DNA of 64,000 nt from Clostridia bacterium. Its GTDB lineage: Bacteria > Bacillota_A > Clostridia > TANB77 > CAG-508. Positions 24,022 to 32,805 of the stretch are shown piece by piece (positions within the stretch are counted from its first letter, which is position 1; every line of letters starts with the position of its first letter). Made by a program: the position numbers and the translations under genes. The stretch covers positions 186,001 through 250,000 of the forward strand of contig JAFVGB010000002.1 in the NCBI GenBank assembly GCA_017475185.1. The letters are read 5' to 3'. The notes below the pieces were generated by a model. That model was not told the DNA's origin and did not search any database. It was given only the letters and a program-made list of their open reading frames with translations.

Positions 24022-27000
24022 ATGGTCACTAATACTAGACAAATACAAGATTATGAATGTGAAAATAATCCTAATTTAATATTAATAGCAGCTAAACCTT
24101 TAAAGGCTGATGTATCTTGTATTTTTGATAGTATGCCTGGTATGCAATATTTGTCTACAATTTTTAAAAGCAAATTTAATTATTTGAATACTTATGTTAC
24201 TTATATTGATGATTCAACATTTTTTATGAAAGAATATTTTTATAATATTTTTAAAATGTATAATTTAAAGAATACATTAAATGTTAATACACTTGCTATA
24301 GGATTTGTTGGTCAAGAAGCCTTTGATATTTTTGCAAATAGAGTATCTGATACTAATTATTCTTCAGTAGTTGGTACAATTAAAATAAAAGATGCCTATT
24401 TACAAATGAATTGTCAAGGCTGTTATAATAATAAAATTTTTAAATTACCGTATGTTATATTACCAAATATAGATGAAAATTTAAAAGATATATCAAATAC
24501 TTTAAATAATTTACAATTTGGTTTAAATGATAATACTTCAGATGATCTTGTTTTGGAGTCTCCGTATTGTAGTACTCAAGCTTTATCAAATAGATTAGAT
24601 GAATTAAAACAATTATATACTGAGCATAGAATTTATAATATAAATGTTTGTGGAAAAACTGCAAATAATATTCTTCTATATATTAAATTTTATGATACCT
24701 TTACAAAACAATACACAATTTATTGTCCAAAAAGTGAAATTTGCGATACAGATTCTAAACAAGATAAAAAAGATATTTGTTATAAAATAAGAGATGTTTT
24801 AACTAGTATTCCTTTATGTGGCGAAAATTGTAAAGATATAACTGATGTTTTTGGTGTAACTGAAAAAGCTAATTTTGTTACAGAAAAAGATTTAGCCTTT
24901 TTAGAAAGTAATAGGGCTAGTTTTAAATTATTTGGTGATAAAAACGGTATAGCTTCCGAATGGTATTCTAAATGGCATGAAAAAGTATTACCTGTAATCG
25001 GTGCTGAAATTTCAGGTAAAGAAGGTAAAAATCAAGGATATGACCAATTAAATAAATATGAATGGATTTATGATATTGAAGTATTTAAAGAAGATTGGTT
25101 ATTTGTAGCAAAAACAGTAGACAAAAAGAATAAAGTTATTTGTTGGAATGATCCTAAAAAGTTAGCCAAGTGGATTTCTAATAAAATTTTAATTGGATTT
25201 AATAATGCAGCATATGATAATCCAGTTATTAGTTATGCCATGATTTATGATGAAGTTAAAGCTAAAAATCCAGATGCTTTAACTGTTAAAGAATTCTCAG
25301 ATAAATTAATTCATGAAGAAACCAATTATTTTGCCGAGGCTCAAAATATTAATGCAACTCATTTCTTATCTTGGGATATTAGTTTTCATGAAAAATATGA
25401 TATTCGTAGAAATTCACTTAAAAAATTAACAATGGCTATTTTAAATAAGAAAAATTATGACAGTAATGTGCCATTTGATATTGATAGAGCTTTAACAGAT
25501 GATGAAAGAAAAGAAGTAGAAAAGTATTGCGAACTCGACGTTGATAATACTTTAGAATTGTTTATGCCAGATCCAGAAGATGTTAAGAAAAAAGAAGAAA
25601 ATCCAAAATATGAAATGAGAACTTTTGCAAGAGAATCATATGATATTCGTTGGAATATGATTATTGAATATAATATGACAGCAAAAACACTTATTAATAA
25701 GTCATCTTCATTTGCTGGTAAATTACTTTGTGGTGAAGGTGCTAAAGCTGATATGAGTAATACTTATAAAATTATTGATGGTAAAAAAGTATATTATTCA
25801 ATTCCAGAATTAGCATATAAAGAGTTAGCTGGGACTAAACTTTTACAGTTTTATATTGATCACCAATCTGATCCAGATTATCATAAAGAAAGTTTTGAAG
25901 TTTATATGGGTGGTGATGATGAAGGTCATCAATATCAATTTGGATTTGGTGGTTTGCATCAAGCATTGATTGGTTATGGATCAGAAAATTTAGTTAACAT
26001 GGATGTTGCTTCATTGTATCCTTCATTATTGGTGCAATATGGTTTAATGTCAAGAGGTGCTACAAAAAATCCTAAATCATATGAAGAAGTTTATCACACA
26101 AGACTTGCCGCAAAAAGAGATCATAAACAATTATTAAATCTTGGTCTTAAATTAATTTTGAATGGTGCAATCGGTGCAATGAAATCTGAATTTAATCCAT
26201 TATATGATACATGGTCTAATTCAACAATTTGCGTATATGGTCAGTTATTGTTATTTATTTTATGTCAAAGATTATTTAATGCTGGCTTTAATATAGTTCA
26301 AACAAATACTGATGGTATTATGATTGAAAAAAGAGATGATGTAGATTATATGCCAATTGCTGAAAAATGGATGGAAGAAACAAGACTTGTACTTGAATTT
26401 GATGATATTTCTGTATTACAACAAAATAATGTAAATAATTATTATTGTCAATTTACAAACGGAAAAGTTAAATCAAAAGGTTTTTATTTATCTAATGAAA
26501 AATTTGGTAAAGCTACTTCTAAAATTTTATGTAATATGGTTACACATAAACCTTTATTAGAGGGAACTGTACCAGGTGATTATGTAATTTATAAACGTCA
26601 TGGTGTTGGTGAAATTTATGATGCTAAGACTAATACAAAGCTCGAAGGTAGAAGTTTGGCATTTGTTATAGGCTATCCTGATGATGAAAGAACTGGTGCA
26701 TTTTATAGTAGAAGTAGAAATCAAAGAGAAACTGTTGTAAAAGATGAAAAAGGTAAAGCAGTTCTTGATGAAAATGGTAATAAAGTAACAGAGTTAACTA
26801 ATTCTGAATCTAAAATTACAGGTTTTACAGATCATATGTTAGTAGTTGATTCTATTGATGATTTGAAAATGGAAGAAATAAATACAAGAGAATATATTAA
26901 TTTAGCTAAAAATTTATTAGATAAACCAGATATATTTGGTCCATATTATGATATTAATTTTGTAAAAGTAGATGAACCAGCGTATTTACAAGCACTTAAT

Positions 27001-27687
27001 CCATTAAAAGATAATACTGATCCTTATCCAACAAAGGCCGGTGTAAAATGTCAAAATTTCTTATTTGAATGTGATTATTTATCCAAAGAAGAGCAAGAAG
27101 AAATTATAAAACGTATTGAACCATATACATATCGTATTACTTGGTCTGGACATAGATCATATCATATTATTGTTAGATTAACAAGTCCAGTTAAAAGTAC
27201 AGATTATAAAATGATTTGGCATTATTTAGCTAAGCGAAAACTTAATATAATAGGTGCAGATGAAGCTTGTGAGTTACCTAATAAATATACAAGAGTTCCT
27301 GGTCAAATCAATCCAAAAACAAATGAAATGCAAACATTATATAGTGAAAATAAATATGAGTTTTCTACAAAAGAAATTTTAGATGATTTACCAGTCTTTA
27401 GAGAAACTGAACCAAAATTTGTTCCATATAAAGGTAAAAATATAACATTAAAAACTTTGGAAAAACACATTAATAAACAAGATTGGTCTGATGGTAATCG
27501 TTTTGCAGCTTGTCAAAAATTAAGTCCAAATTTAATGTCATTAGTTACTTTAGAAGAATTAATTAAAATGATACCAACAAAATTAGACAAAGATCACATT
27601 TATGTATTAAAGTCTAAATATCATTATTGGGAAAAGTATAAATATATGTTAGAAGAAAGTGGCATTACAGAAGAAGGAGAAATATAA
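24022..27687 (+). CDS. family B DNA polymerase with a primase-like C-terminal extension
   Basis: This 1221-residue protein is the replicative polymerase candidate. Residues 1-340 are unrecognised. The 3'-5' exonuclease follows: YDIEVF near 351 (Exo I), ILIGFNNAAYDN near 391 (Exo II) and EKYCELDVDNT near 502 (Exo III). Polymerase motif A is MDVASLYPS near 660, motif B KLILNGAIGAMKSEF near 712, and motif C QTNTDGIM near 762, where the usual DTD reads NTD. The C-terminal ~290 residues look like an archaeo-eukaryotic primase core: FLFECDY near 1014, SGHRSYHIIV near 1043, and RVPGQINPKTNEMQ near 1092, followed by a PriCT-like helical end. Family B proteins in phages are usually about 600-900 residues. 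AAAAGGAG precedes the start. Confidence 0.88.
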   Translation: MVTNTRQIQDYECENNPNLILIAAKPLKADVSCIFDSMPGMQYLSTIFKSKFNYLNTYVTYIDDSTFFMKEYFYNIFKMYNLKNTLNVNTLAIGFVGQEAFDIFANRVSDTNYSSVVGTIKIKDAYLQMNCQGCYNNKIFKLPYVILPNIDENLKDISNTLNNLQFGLNDNTSDDLVLESPYCSTQALSNRLDELKQLYTEHRIYNINVCGKTANNILLYIKFYDTFTKQYTIYCPKSEICDTDSKQDKKDICYKIRDVLTSIPLCGENCKDITDVFGVTEKANFVTEKDLAFLESNRASFKLFGDKNGIASEWYSKWHEKVLPVIGAEISGKEGKNQGYDQLNKYEWIYDIEVFKEDWLFVAKTVDKKNKVICWNDPKKLAKWISNKILIGFNNAAYDNPVISYAMIYDEVKAKNPDALTVKEFSDKLIHEETNYFAEAQNINATHFLSWDISFHEKYDIRRNSLKKLTMAILNKKNYDSNVPFDIDRALTDDERKEVEKYCELDVDNTLELFMPDPEDVKKKEENPKYEMRTFARESYDIRWNMIIEYNMTAKTLINKSSSFAGKLLCGEGAKADMSNTYKIIDGKKVYYSIPELAYKELAGTKLLQFYIDHQSDPDYHKESFEVYMGGDDEGHQYQFGFGGLHQALIGYGSENLVNMDVASLYPSLLVQYGLMSRGATKNPKSYEEVYHTRLAAKRDHKQLLNLGLKLILNGAIGAMKSEFNPLYDTWSNSTICVYGQLLLFILCQRLFNAGFNIVQTNTDGIMIEKRDDVDYMPIAEKWMEETRLVLEFDDISVLQQNNVNNYYCQFTNGKVKSKGFYLSNEKFGKATSKILCNMVTHKPLLEGTVPGDYVIYKRHGVGEIYDAKTNTKLEGRSLAFVIGYPDDERTGAFYSRSRNQRETVVKDEKGKAVLDENGNKVTELTNSESKITGFTDHMLVVDSIDDLKMEEINTREYINLAKNLLDKPDIFGPYYDINFVKVDEPAYLQALNPLKDNTDPYPTKAGVKCQNFLFECDYLSKEEQEEIIKRIEPYTYRITWSGHRSYHIIVRLTSPVKSTDYKMIWHYLAKRKLNIIGADEACELPNKYTRVPGQINPKTNEMQTLYSENKYEFSTKEILDDLPVFRETEPKFVPYKGKNITLKTLEKHINKQDWSDGNRFAACQKLSPNLMSLVTLEELIKMIPTKLDKDHIYVLKSKYHYWEKYKYMLEESGITEEGEI

Positions 27688-27959
27688 TGTCTGATAATTT
27701 AGCCTTTGATATAAGTATTATTCAAAGACCGTTTAAAACCGAAGAAGGTGAAGAAGTAATAAGAGATTGTGTAGAATTAGAAATACAGCATACAAATCTT
27801 GAATTAATTTTAGATCCAGAAGTACCGACAGAATTACATTCAAAAGCTATTGAAAGTTTTATTGAAAGACTAAAAAGTTTTGAAAATGTAAAAATTACAG
27901 ATTATTCCGAGCAAAAAGAAGTAGAAATGGAAAATAAATCTGTAGATGAAAGTGAATAA
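27687..27959 (+). CDS. small acidic protein of unknown function
   Basis: This 90-residue acidic protein starts on the last base of the polymerase stop (TAATG, with GAAGGAG upstream), so it is translationally coupled to the polymerase. It could be an accessory factor. No domain is recognised. Confidence 0.65.
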   Translation: MSDNLAFDISIIQRPFKTEEGEEVIRDCVELEIQHTNLELILDPEVPTELHSKAIESFIERLKSFENVKITDYSEQKEVEMENKSVDESE

Positions 27960-28001
27960 ATACATTCTATATAATAGTTTTAATTTAAATGAGGTAAACA
28001 A

Positions 28002-28496
28002 ATGAAATATGCAATTTATAGAGATACAACAAAACCTACAGGTCGTCGTGGTGATGATGCTGGAATTGATATTTATGTACCAAATGATTTTCCAGAAACA
28101 AAACTTTGTGTTGGTGAACAAGTAAATATTCCTACAGGTATTAGAGTAGTTGTTCCGGCTGGATATATGCTTAAAGCTGAAAATAAATCAGGAGTAGCAT
28201 TTAAAAAAGGTTTAACTTGTGGTGCATGTGTTGTAGATTACTCTTATCGTGGTGAAATTCATGCAAATCTATTTAAGGCTGTAAAAGGTTCTGAAGATAT
28301 GATTGATGAAAATGGTAACTATTTTACTATAATTAAACCAGGTGATAAAATTGTTCAGTTTATTCTTGAAAAAATTTCTGATGAAGAATTAGAAGAAATT
28401 AGTCGTGAAGAATATGATGATTTACCAGAAACAAGTAGAGGTTCTGGAGCATTCGGATCAACAAATGTTCAAGAAGTAGCTGTAGATGCAGAATAA
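28002..28496 (+). CDS. dut: dUTPase (trimeric type)
   Basis: This 164-residue protein hydrolyses dUTP to dUMP, keeping uracil out of DNA and feeding the pyrimidine pathway. The five trimeric dUTPase motifs are visible: GDDAGIDIYVP (motif 1), AENKSGVAFKKGL (2), VVDYSYRGE with the catalytic Asp (3), IKPGDKIVQFIL (4) and RGSGAFGST (5). GAGG precedes the start. It is followed by dNMP kinase and the thymidylate-synthase-fold gene. An ATTCTATATAATAG sequence at 27964 weakly resembles the late-type box. Confidence 0.93.
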   Translation: MKYAIYRDTTKPTGRRGDDAGIDIYVPNDFPETKLCVGEQVNIPTGIRVVVPAGYMLKAENKSGVAFKKGLTCGACVVDYSYRGEIHANLFKAVKGSEDMIDENGNYFTIIKPGDKIVQFILEKISDEELEEISREEYDDLPETSRGSGAFGSTNVQEVAVDAE

Positions 28497-28520
28497 ATAG
28501 AAAGATTTGTTAAAAAATAT

Positions 28521-28578
28521 AAAAGCAGCTTTACTTGTTATAACATTTATAATATTAATAATAAGTAAGCTGCTTTTT
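28521..28578 (+). terminator. long-loop hairpin, probable terminator
   Basis: AAAAGCAGCTTTACTT (28521-28536) and AAGTAAGCTGCTTTTT (28563-28578) pair over 15 bp with one bulged T, around a 26-nt AT-rich loop. The T run at the end favours termination between dut and the kinase gene. The long loop is unusual. Confidence 0.7.
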
Positions 28579-28598
28579 AGTAGAGGAAGAAGAAATAA

Positions 28599-29237
28599 AT
28601 GCAAAAGGTTATTGCAATTACTGGTTTAAAAGGATCTGGTAAAGATACTATTGCCAATATTATTTGTAAATATGATCATACTTTTAAAACAATTGCTTTT
28701 GCTGATAAACTTAAAGATATTTGTGCTGTAATGTTTAATTGGGATCGTGAAATGTTAAGTGGACGCTTTCCTGAATCTAGAGAATGGCGAGAGCAAGCTG
28801 ATCCATTTTGGAGTAAAGAATTAGGTATTGAATTTACTCCACGAAAAGCATTAACTACAGTCGGTACTGATTTAATAAGAGGTACAATTTTATCACATAT
28901 TTGGGATATTGCTGTTAAAAAAGAAATAATAGATCATCCTGAATTAAATTATATAATCACTGATTGCAGATTTGCAAATGAATTATATATGGTTAGAGGT
29001 TTAGGCGGTACAGTTATTCAAGTTGAACGAGGTAATAAACCAAATTGGTGGACTATTGCAGAAGATTATAACTTAGGTAAATTTGGGATAGATGAACCTG
29101 AAGAACTTAAATCTATTCATCCATCAGAAAGAGATTGGATAGGTATTAATAATCCAGATCATATTTTTTATAATAATAGCACATTAGAAGATTTAGAAAA
29201 AGAAGTAATAGCATATTTTGGACTTATTAATGAGTAA
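28599..29237 (+). CDS. T4 gp1-like deoxynucleoside monophosphate kinase
   Basis: This 212-residue protein matches the T4 gene 1 kinase family, which in T4 phosphorylates dTMP, dGMP and 5-hydroxymethyl-dCMP. It has P-loop GLKGSGKDTIAN (residues 8-19), FADKLKDICAVMFNWDRE, the SREWREQADPFW motif, TPRKALTTVGTDLIRG and ITDCRFANE with a GGTVIQVERG strand. GAGGAAG lies upstream. The family's T4 relative works on modified cytosine nucleotides, and its neighbour here has a dCMP-hydroxymethylase signature, so the substrate range may include modified dCMP. Confidence 0.88.
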   Translation: MQKVIAITGLKGSGKDTIANIICKYDHTFKTIAFADKLKDICAVMFNWDREMLSGRFPESREWREQADPFWSKELGIEFTPRKALTTVGTDLIRGTILSHIWDIAVKKEIIDHPELNYIITDCRFANELYMVRGLGGTVIQVERGNKPNWWTIAEDYNLGKFGIDEPEELKSIHPSERDWIGINNPDHIFYNNSTLEDLEKEVIAYFGLINE

Positions 29238-29814
29238 AATTGATTTTTTTACATATTTGAAAAGATTAAATGATGGCGAATATCATATGTATATTTGTCC
29301 AACTGAAATTTGTTATTTTCCATATAGAGATGAAGAAATAAATATGTGTTTAATAAGTCAAGAATTAAATAAATTTGGTCAGTATTTAGATCATAAAGAA
29401 ACTTTTTTTGAGCGTAAAAATATGGCTGAAAATAATATAAATTGGATTAATTTTGCACAGGAATTAAAAAAAGAGAAACATTTTATTTGTGAAGAAAGTG
29501 GATTTAATTCAAAGAAAATTAAACAATTAAATTATGATTTATTTAATATTGATTATAAGCATACTTGGATAAATAACTGGTTAATTATTCATCATATAGA
29601 TGATAAACAAGAATATGAATGTTATGATAAAACTAAGTTACAGGTATTAAATAGAGCAATTCATCTTATTAAACATAGGTACAATTCTTTATTGCCATAT
29701 ATACCAAATTTAAAAAATAATTATGATTTATGGTTTGAATTAGGATGTTTAATTCATGATAGAAATGGTGAATATCCTTGGCGTAATATTAAAGAAATAG
29801 AAAATAAGGAATAA
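29230..29814 (+). CDS. protein of unknown function
   Basis: I place the start at the ATG at 29230 (MSKIDFFTYLKRLNDGEY, 194 residues), overlapping the kinase gene by 8 bp. The protein is rich in aromatic residues and His, and its N-terminal FFTYLKRLNDGEYHMYICPTE may resemble a small enzyme domain. It lies between two nucleotide-metabolism genes, so a link to that pathway is possible but unproven. Confidence 0.6.
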   Translation: MSKIDFFTYLKRLNDGEYHMYICPTEICYFPYRDEEINMCLISQELNKFGQYLDHKETFFERKNMAENNINWINFAQELKKEKHFICEESGFNSKKIKQLNYDLFNIDYKHTWINNWLIIHHIDDKQEYECYDKTKLQVLNRAIHLIKHRYNSLLPYIPNLKNNYDLWFELGCLIHDRNGEYPWRNIKEIENKE

Positions 29815-29818
29815 ATAT

Positions 29819-30694
29819 ATGAATACATATGATAATCAATACTTAGATTTAGTAGAAGAAATTTTAACTAAAGGTATAGAAGCTCCGTGTCGTACAGGAA
29901 ATAATGTATTGGTAAGATTAAATAAAAGTCTTACTGTTGATTTAGAGGAAGGTTTTCCAATTCTTACATTTAGACAGATTCCATTCAAAGGTGCTAAAGG
30001 TGAAGTTTCTTGTTTCTTAGAAGGTATTACAGATAAACAAGTTTATAATGAGCGTGGATGCAAATATTGGAATGAATGGTGTAATCCTAAAAAAGTACCA
30101 TATTCTGATAAAGAAGGTATGAAAGCCGAAAATGATCTTGGAAATATTTATGGTTTTAATTGGCTTCATTTTAATGCTGAATATAAAGGTTGTAATTATG
30201 ATTATAAAGATGAAGGATTTAATCAGGTAAAACAAGTAGTTGAAACTTTAAAGAAAAATCCATATGATCGTCGTATGATTATTACTGCTTGGGATCCGGC
30301 TCATATGGATACAATGGGTTTACCACCATGTTTGCATACTTGGCAATTTAATTATTTAGGTAATAGATTACATTTAACTGGTTTACAAAGATCTGCCGAT
30401 ACTATTTTAGGTGTACCTGCTGATATGGTTCAAGGAGCATTATTATTACATTTAATGGCCCAAACAGTAAATATAAAACCAGGTACTTTAACACTTGAAT
30501 TTTGTAATTGTCATATTTATGATAATCATATTGAAACAGTAAAAACTAATTTAGATAATTGGAGAAAAGTACAATATGATTTACCAAAATTAATATTAGA
30601 TAAAAACGCAAATGTATTTAATTTTATGCCAGAAATGGCTAGTTTAGATAATTATAAATATGGATCAAAGGTAAGTTTTCAAATAGCTGTATAG
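29819..30694 (+). CDS. thymidylate synthase/dCMP hydroxymethylase family enzyme with Asp at the base-specificity site
   Basis: This 291-residue protein has the thymidylate synthase fold: catalytic Cys171 in LPPCLHTWQF, phosphate-binding Arg191 in LQRSADTILGVP, and CHIYDNH with the ribose-binding His and Tyr. Counting 11 residues on from the Arg without gaps, the position equivalent to E. coli Asn177 is Asp202 (VPADMV instead of VPFNIA). In this family Asn selects dUMP, while Asp is found in dCMP hydroxymethylases such as T4 gp42, and Asn-to-Asp mutants of thymidylate synthase act on dCMP. I therefore favour dCMP hydroxymethylase (or methylase). The neighbouring gp1-like kinase fits; a phage dCMP deaminase at 63.4 kb would also be compatible with dTMP synthesis. 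Confidence 0.85.
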   Translation: MNTYDNQYLDLVEEILTKGIEAPCRTGNNVLVRLNKSLTVDLEEGFPILTFRQIPFKGAKGEVSCFLEGITDKQVYNERGCKYWNEWCNPKKVPYSDKEGMKAENDLGNIYGFNWLHFNAEYKGCNYDYKDEGFNQVKQVVETLKKNPYDRRMIITAWDPAHMDTMGLPPCLHTWQFNYLGNRLHLTGLQRSADTILGVPADMVQGALLLHLMAQTVNIKPGTLTLEFCNCHIYDNHIETVKTNLDNWRKVQYDLPKLILDKNANVFNFMPEMASLDNYKYGSKVSFQIAV

Positions 30695-30703
30695 GAATTG
30701 TTT

Positions 30704-31474
30704 ATGTTTAAAGAATTAGAAAATATTTTTATACCTCAAAAATTTAATGGTTATATATTTATAAATGAGGACGATAAAAACCATCATGATTGGTTTCATT
30801 GTTATAAAACTCGTCCAAATTTTGCAATTCTTAAACAAAATGGTAAATTATATAAAATTAATAATGTATATATAATAAATAGTTGTTATTTATCAAAAGA
30901 TTTAGTTGAAGCTGCAGAAAAAAGATCTTTAGAAAATACTACACATAAATATAGTAGACCAAATATAAGTAATTATGAAATACTTTATCAAATTTTAAAA
31001 AAATATAATGTTGATGTTACAAATATAGATAAATTTAAAATTATTGGTAGTGAAACATTAGGTAATCGTAGATTATGGTCTTATGAAGAGAATTTTAAAG
31101 ATATTTATTTTATTTATTTAGATAATTTAGAAGAAATAAAAACATTAACGAAAAAAGAACAAACTTATTTAGATAATAAAAATAAAAAAGAAGCTGAAAC
31201 TAAAATAATAACAAAGTTAATGAAAAATACTATTGAAACTATTTGTAATCAATATGGTATGACATTAAAAGATGATAGAATCATGTTTAAAGATTATAAA
31301 GGTTTAATGGATTTTTATAATATTGCATTAAATCAAACAATTATTAAAGGTTTAACTGAAAATGGTTTTACTATTAATAGAAAGAATAATAAAAGAAAAA
31401 TAGGAATAAGTACAGTTTTGTTTACACTTAAAGATTTAGGATTAGAATATGGTATTGAAACCAATAAAGATTAA
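30704..31474 (+). CDS. protein of unknown function
   Basis: The 256-residue product is not recognised. It has an N-terminal beta-rich part (about 10-70), a charged middle helix (about 150-190) and a basic C-terminal helix region (INRKNNKRKIGISTVLF). I use the ATG at 30704, 8 bp after ATAGGAA, rather than a TTG at 30698. It starts 9 bp after the thymidylate-synthase-fold gene. Confidence 0.6.
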   Translation: MFKELENIFIPQKFNGYIFINEDDKNHHDWFHCYKTRPNFAILKQNGKLYKINNVYIINSCYLSKDLVEAAEKRSLENTTHKYSRPNISNYEILYQILKKYNVDVTNIDKFKIIGSETLGNRRLWSYEENFKDIYFIYLDNLEEIKTLTKKEQTYLDNKNKKEAETKIITKLMKNTIETICNQYGMTLKDDRIMFKDYKGLMDFYNIALNQTIIKGLTENGFTINRKNNKRKIGISTVLFTLKDLGLEYGIETNKD

Positions 31475-31505
31475 AGGACTTTCATTAAGAAGAAAAGAAT
31501 TGATT

Positions 31506-31646
31506 ATGTCTGATTATGCAAGAAGGGCAGCAGAATTAGATATAAAAAATGGAGTTCTAGATAGAGATGATTATTTAAGTCAACATCCAGCATATGTTGA
31601 AAAGAAAAATGAATTGCTGGCATTATTGAAAAGAGGTATAAAATGA
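31506..31646 (+). CDS. 46-residue protein of unknown function
   Basis: A short frame encodes MSDYARRAAELDIKNGVLDR and a charged helical end. An in-frame ATG at 31449 would add 19 residues inside the previous gene; the shorter form looks more natural. Its stop overlaps the next ATG (ATGA). A GTTCTA at 31553 lies inside the coding sequence and is probably chance. Confidence 0.55.
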   Translation: MSDYARRAAELDIKNGVLDRDDYLSQHPAYVEKKNELLALLKRGIK

Positions 31647-31885
31647 TTAGGGAAGATATTTATAAGTATTTTACTTTAGAAGCACAATTATATAACAGTT
31701 TAATGGGATGGATTAGAAATATTCGTATTGGTACAGAATATGCTAATGTTCCATATCAAATTAAAACTATAAGTAATGGTAATGGTGGTGTTATTTTATT
31801 AACTGTAATTTATAAAGTTGGTGAAAAACATACAGATAAAGAAGTAAGTTATACTGTACCAATTGATGAATTGAATAGATATTAA
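31643..31885 (+). CDS. small protein of unknown function
   Basis: This 80-residue protein is a predicted helix followed by several strands (NGGVILLTVIYKVG). AAAGAGG lies upstream and it overlaps the previous stop. No family is recognised. Confidence 0.6.
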   Translation: MIREDIYKYFTLEAQLYNSLMGWIRNIRIGTEYANVPYQIKTISNGNGGVILLTVIYKVGEKHTDKEVSYTVPIDELNRY

Positions 31886-31900
31886 TGAAAGTTTAATATC

Positions 31901-32470
31901 ATGAATATATTTTTTACTTCAGATTTACATTTTAATCATAAAAATTTGTTACATTTAGGTAAAGGTAGACCATTTAAAACTATTGAAGAACATGATGAAG
32001 CCATTATTAAAAATTGGAATAGTGTTGTATCTAGATCAGATTTAGTATATATTTTAGGTGATATTTCTTTAGGTTGTCCACAAGAAAAATTAATTGATTA
32101 TTTTCAAAGACTTAATGGTGCTAAACACCTTATTTTAGGAAATCATGATCGTAAAAAAGAAACTGCGGTTTTACTTAATAAAAACTTATTACAGTCTATG
32201 AGAGATTATTATGAATTAAAATATAAGACTGAAAATGGTAAAGATTATAAGTTTGTTTTATCACATTATCCTATTTTAGAATTTAATAATGCGCATAGAA
32301 CAAATTGGAGTATACATTTATATGGGCATATTCATAATACAGTAAATTATGATGATATTTATAAAAAATTAGGATTTAAAGCATTACATGTTGGTTTAGA
32401 TACTAATGATTATAAACCTGTCGATATAAATACTATAATTTATAAAGCTGAACATTTCTTAGATAATTAA
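31901..32470 (+). CDS. calcineurin-type metallophosphoesterase
   Basis: This 189-residue protein has all signature metal ligands of the family: SDLHFNH at residues 7-13, LGDIS near 52, GNHD near 80, LSHYP near 121 and GHIH near 143. Short proteins of this type are common in phages and act on phosphodiesters or phosphomonoesters; the substrate cannot be read. It is in the same direction as the nucleotide-metabolism genes. Confidence 0.88.
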   Translation: MNIFFTSDLHFNHKNLLHLGKGRPFKTIEEHDEAIIKNWNSVVSRSDLVYILGDISLGCPQEKLIDYFQRLNGAKHLILGNHDRKKETAVLLNKNLLQSMRDYYELKYKTENGKDYKFVLSHYPILEFNNAHRTNWSIHLYGHIHNTVNYDDIYKKLGFKALHVGLDTNDYKPVDINTIIYKAEHFLDN

Positions 32471-32485
32471 TGAAAGATTAAAAAT

Positions 32486-32740
32486 ATGACAGAATATACA
32501 GATAATTTAAAATATGATATAATTAAAAATCCAGATGAAAAATTTTATGAAAAAATTACAGCAGCTGTAGAAAGAAATGGATATTATTGTCCATGTCTTG
32601 TAAAAAAGTCTAGAGAAACATTGTGTATATGTGAAGATATGCGTAATAAATTTCCAGATATTGAAAATGGCGAATACGAATGTTTTTGTCATTGTAAAAG
32701 ATTTAAAAAAGTTTTAAAAGAAGAATATAGAAAAAAGTAA
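32486..32740 (+). CDS. ferredoxin-thioredoxin reductase catalytic-chain-like protein
   Basis: This 84-residue protein has the FTR catalytic-chain cysteine pattern: NGYYCPCLVKK, then LCICEDMRNKF and a CFCHCKRFKKV end, i.e. three C-x-C pairs within about 40 residues. In FTR these hold a 4Fe-4S cluster and a redox-active disulfide used to reduce thioredoxin. The spacing is shorter between the first pairs and longer before the last than in plant-type FTR (CPC-16-CPC-8-CHC), so the exact activity is uncertain. It would suit an anaerobic phage that needs reductant for class III ribonucleotide reductase or other enzymes. Confidence 0.65.
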   Translation: MTEYTDNLKYDIIKNPDEKFYEKITAAVERNGYYCPCLVKKSRETLCICEDMRNKFPDIENGEYECFCHCKRFKKVLKEEYRKK

Positions 32741-32743
32741 AAA

Positions 32744-32776
32744 TTGTTTTACATTTTATATTATATAGTTTATTAT
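32744..32776 (+). promoter_or_regulatory. early-type sigma70-like promoter
   Basis: TTTACA at 32748-32753, a 17-bp spacer and TATTAT at 32771-32776. The 5' extension reads ATTGTTTTACA, one base from the usual ATGG. It is 30 bp before the next small gene. Confidence 0.55.
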
Positions 32777-32805
32777 ACAACTTATAATATGAAAGAAAGG
32801 TTTTT

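Noticed and set aside
24455..24664. Minus-strand open frame of 69 codons inside the polymerase gene
   Set aside because: It lies wholly within a gene with strong motifs, encodes low-complexity His/Tyr/Leu-rich sequence and has no ribosome binding site.
29819..30694. Plain thymidylate synthase call
   Set aside because: The base-specificity Asn is Asp202 in an ungapped motif, so I kept the family call but not the simple enzyme name.
31550..31566. GTTCTAGATAG resembling the late-type box
   Set aside because: It is inside a coding sequence, the downstream bases do not match TAWAAT and no gene start follows at the usual distance.
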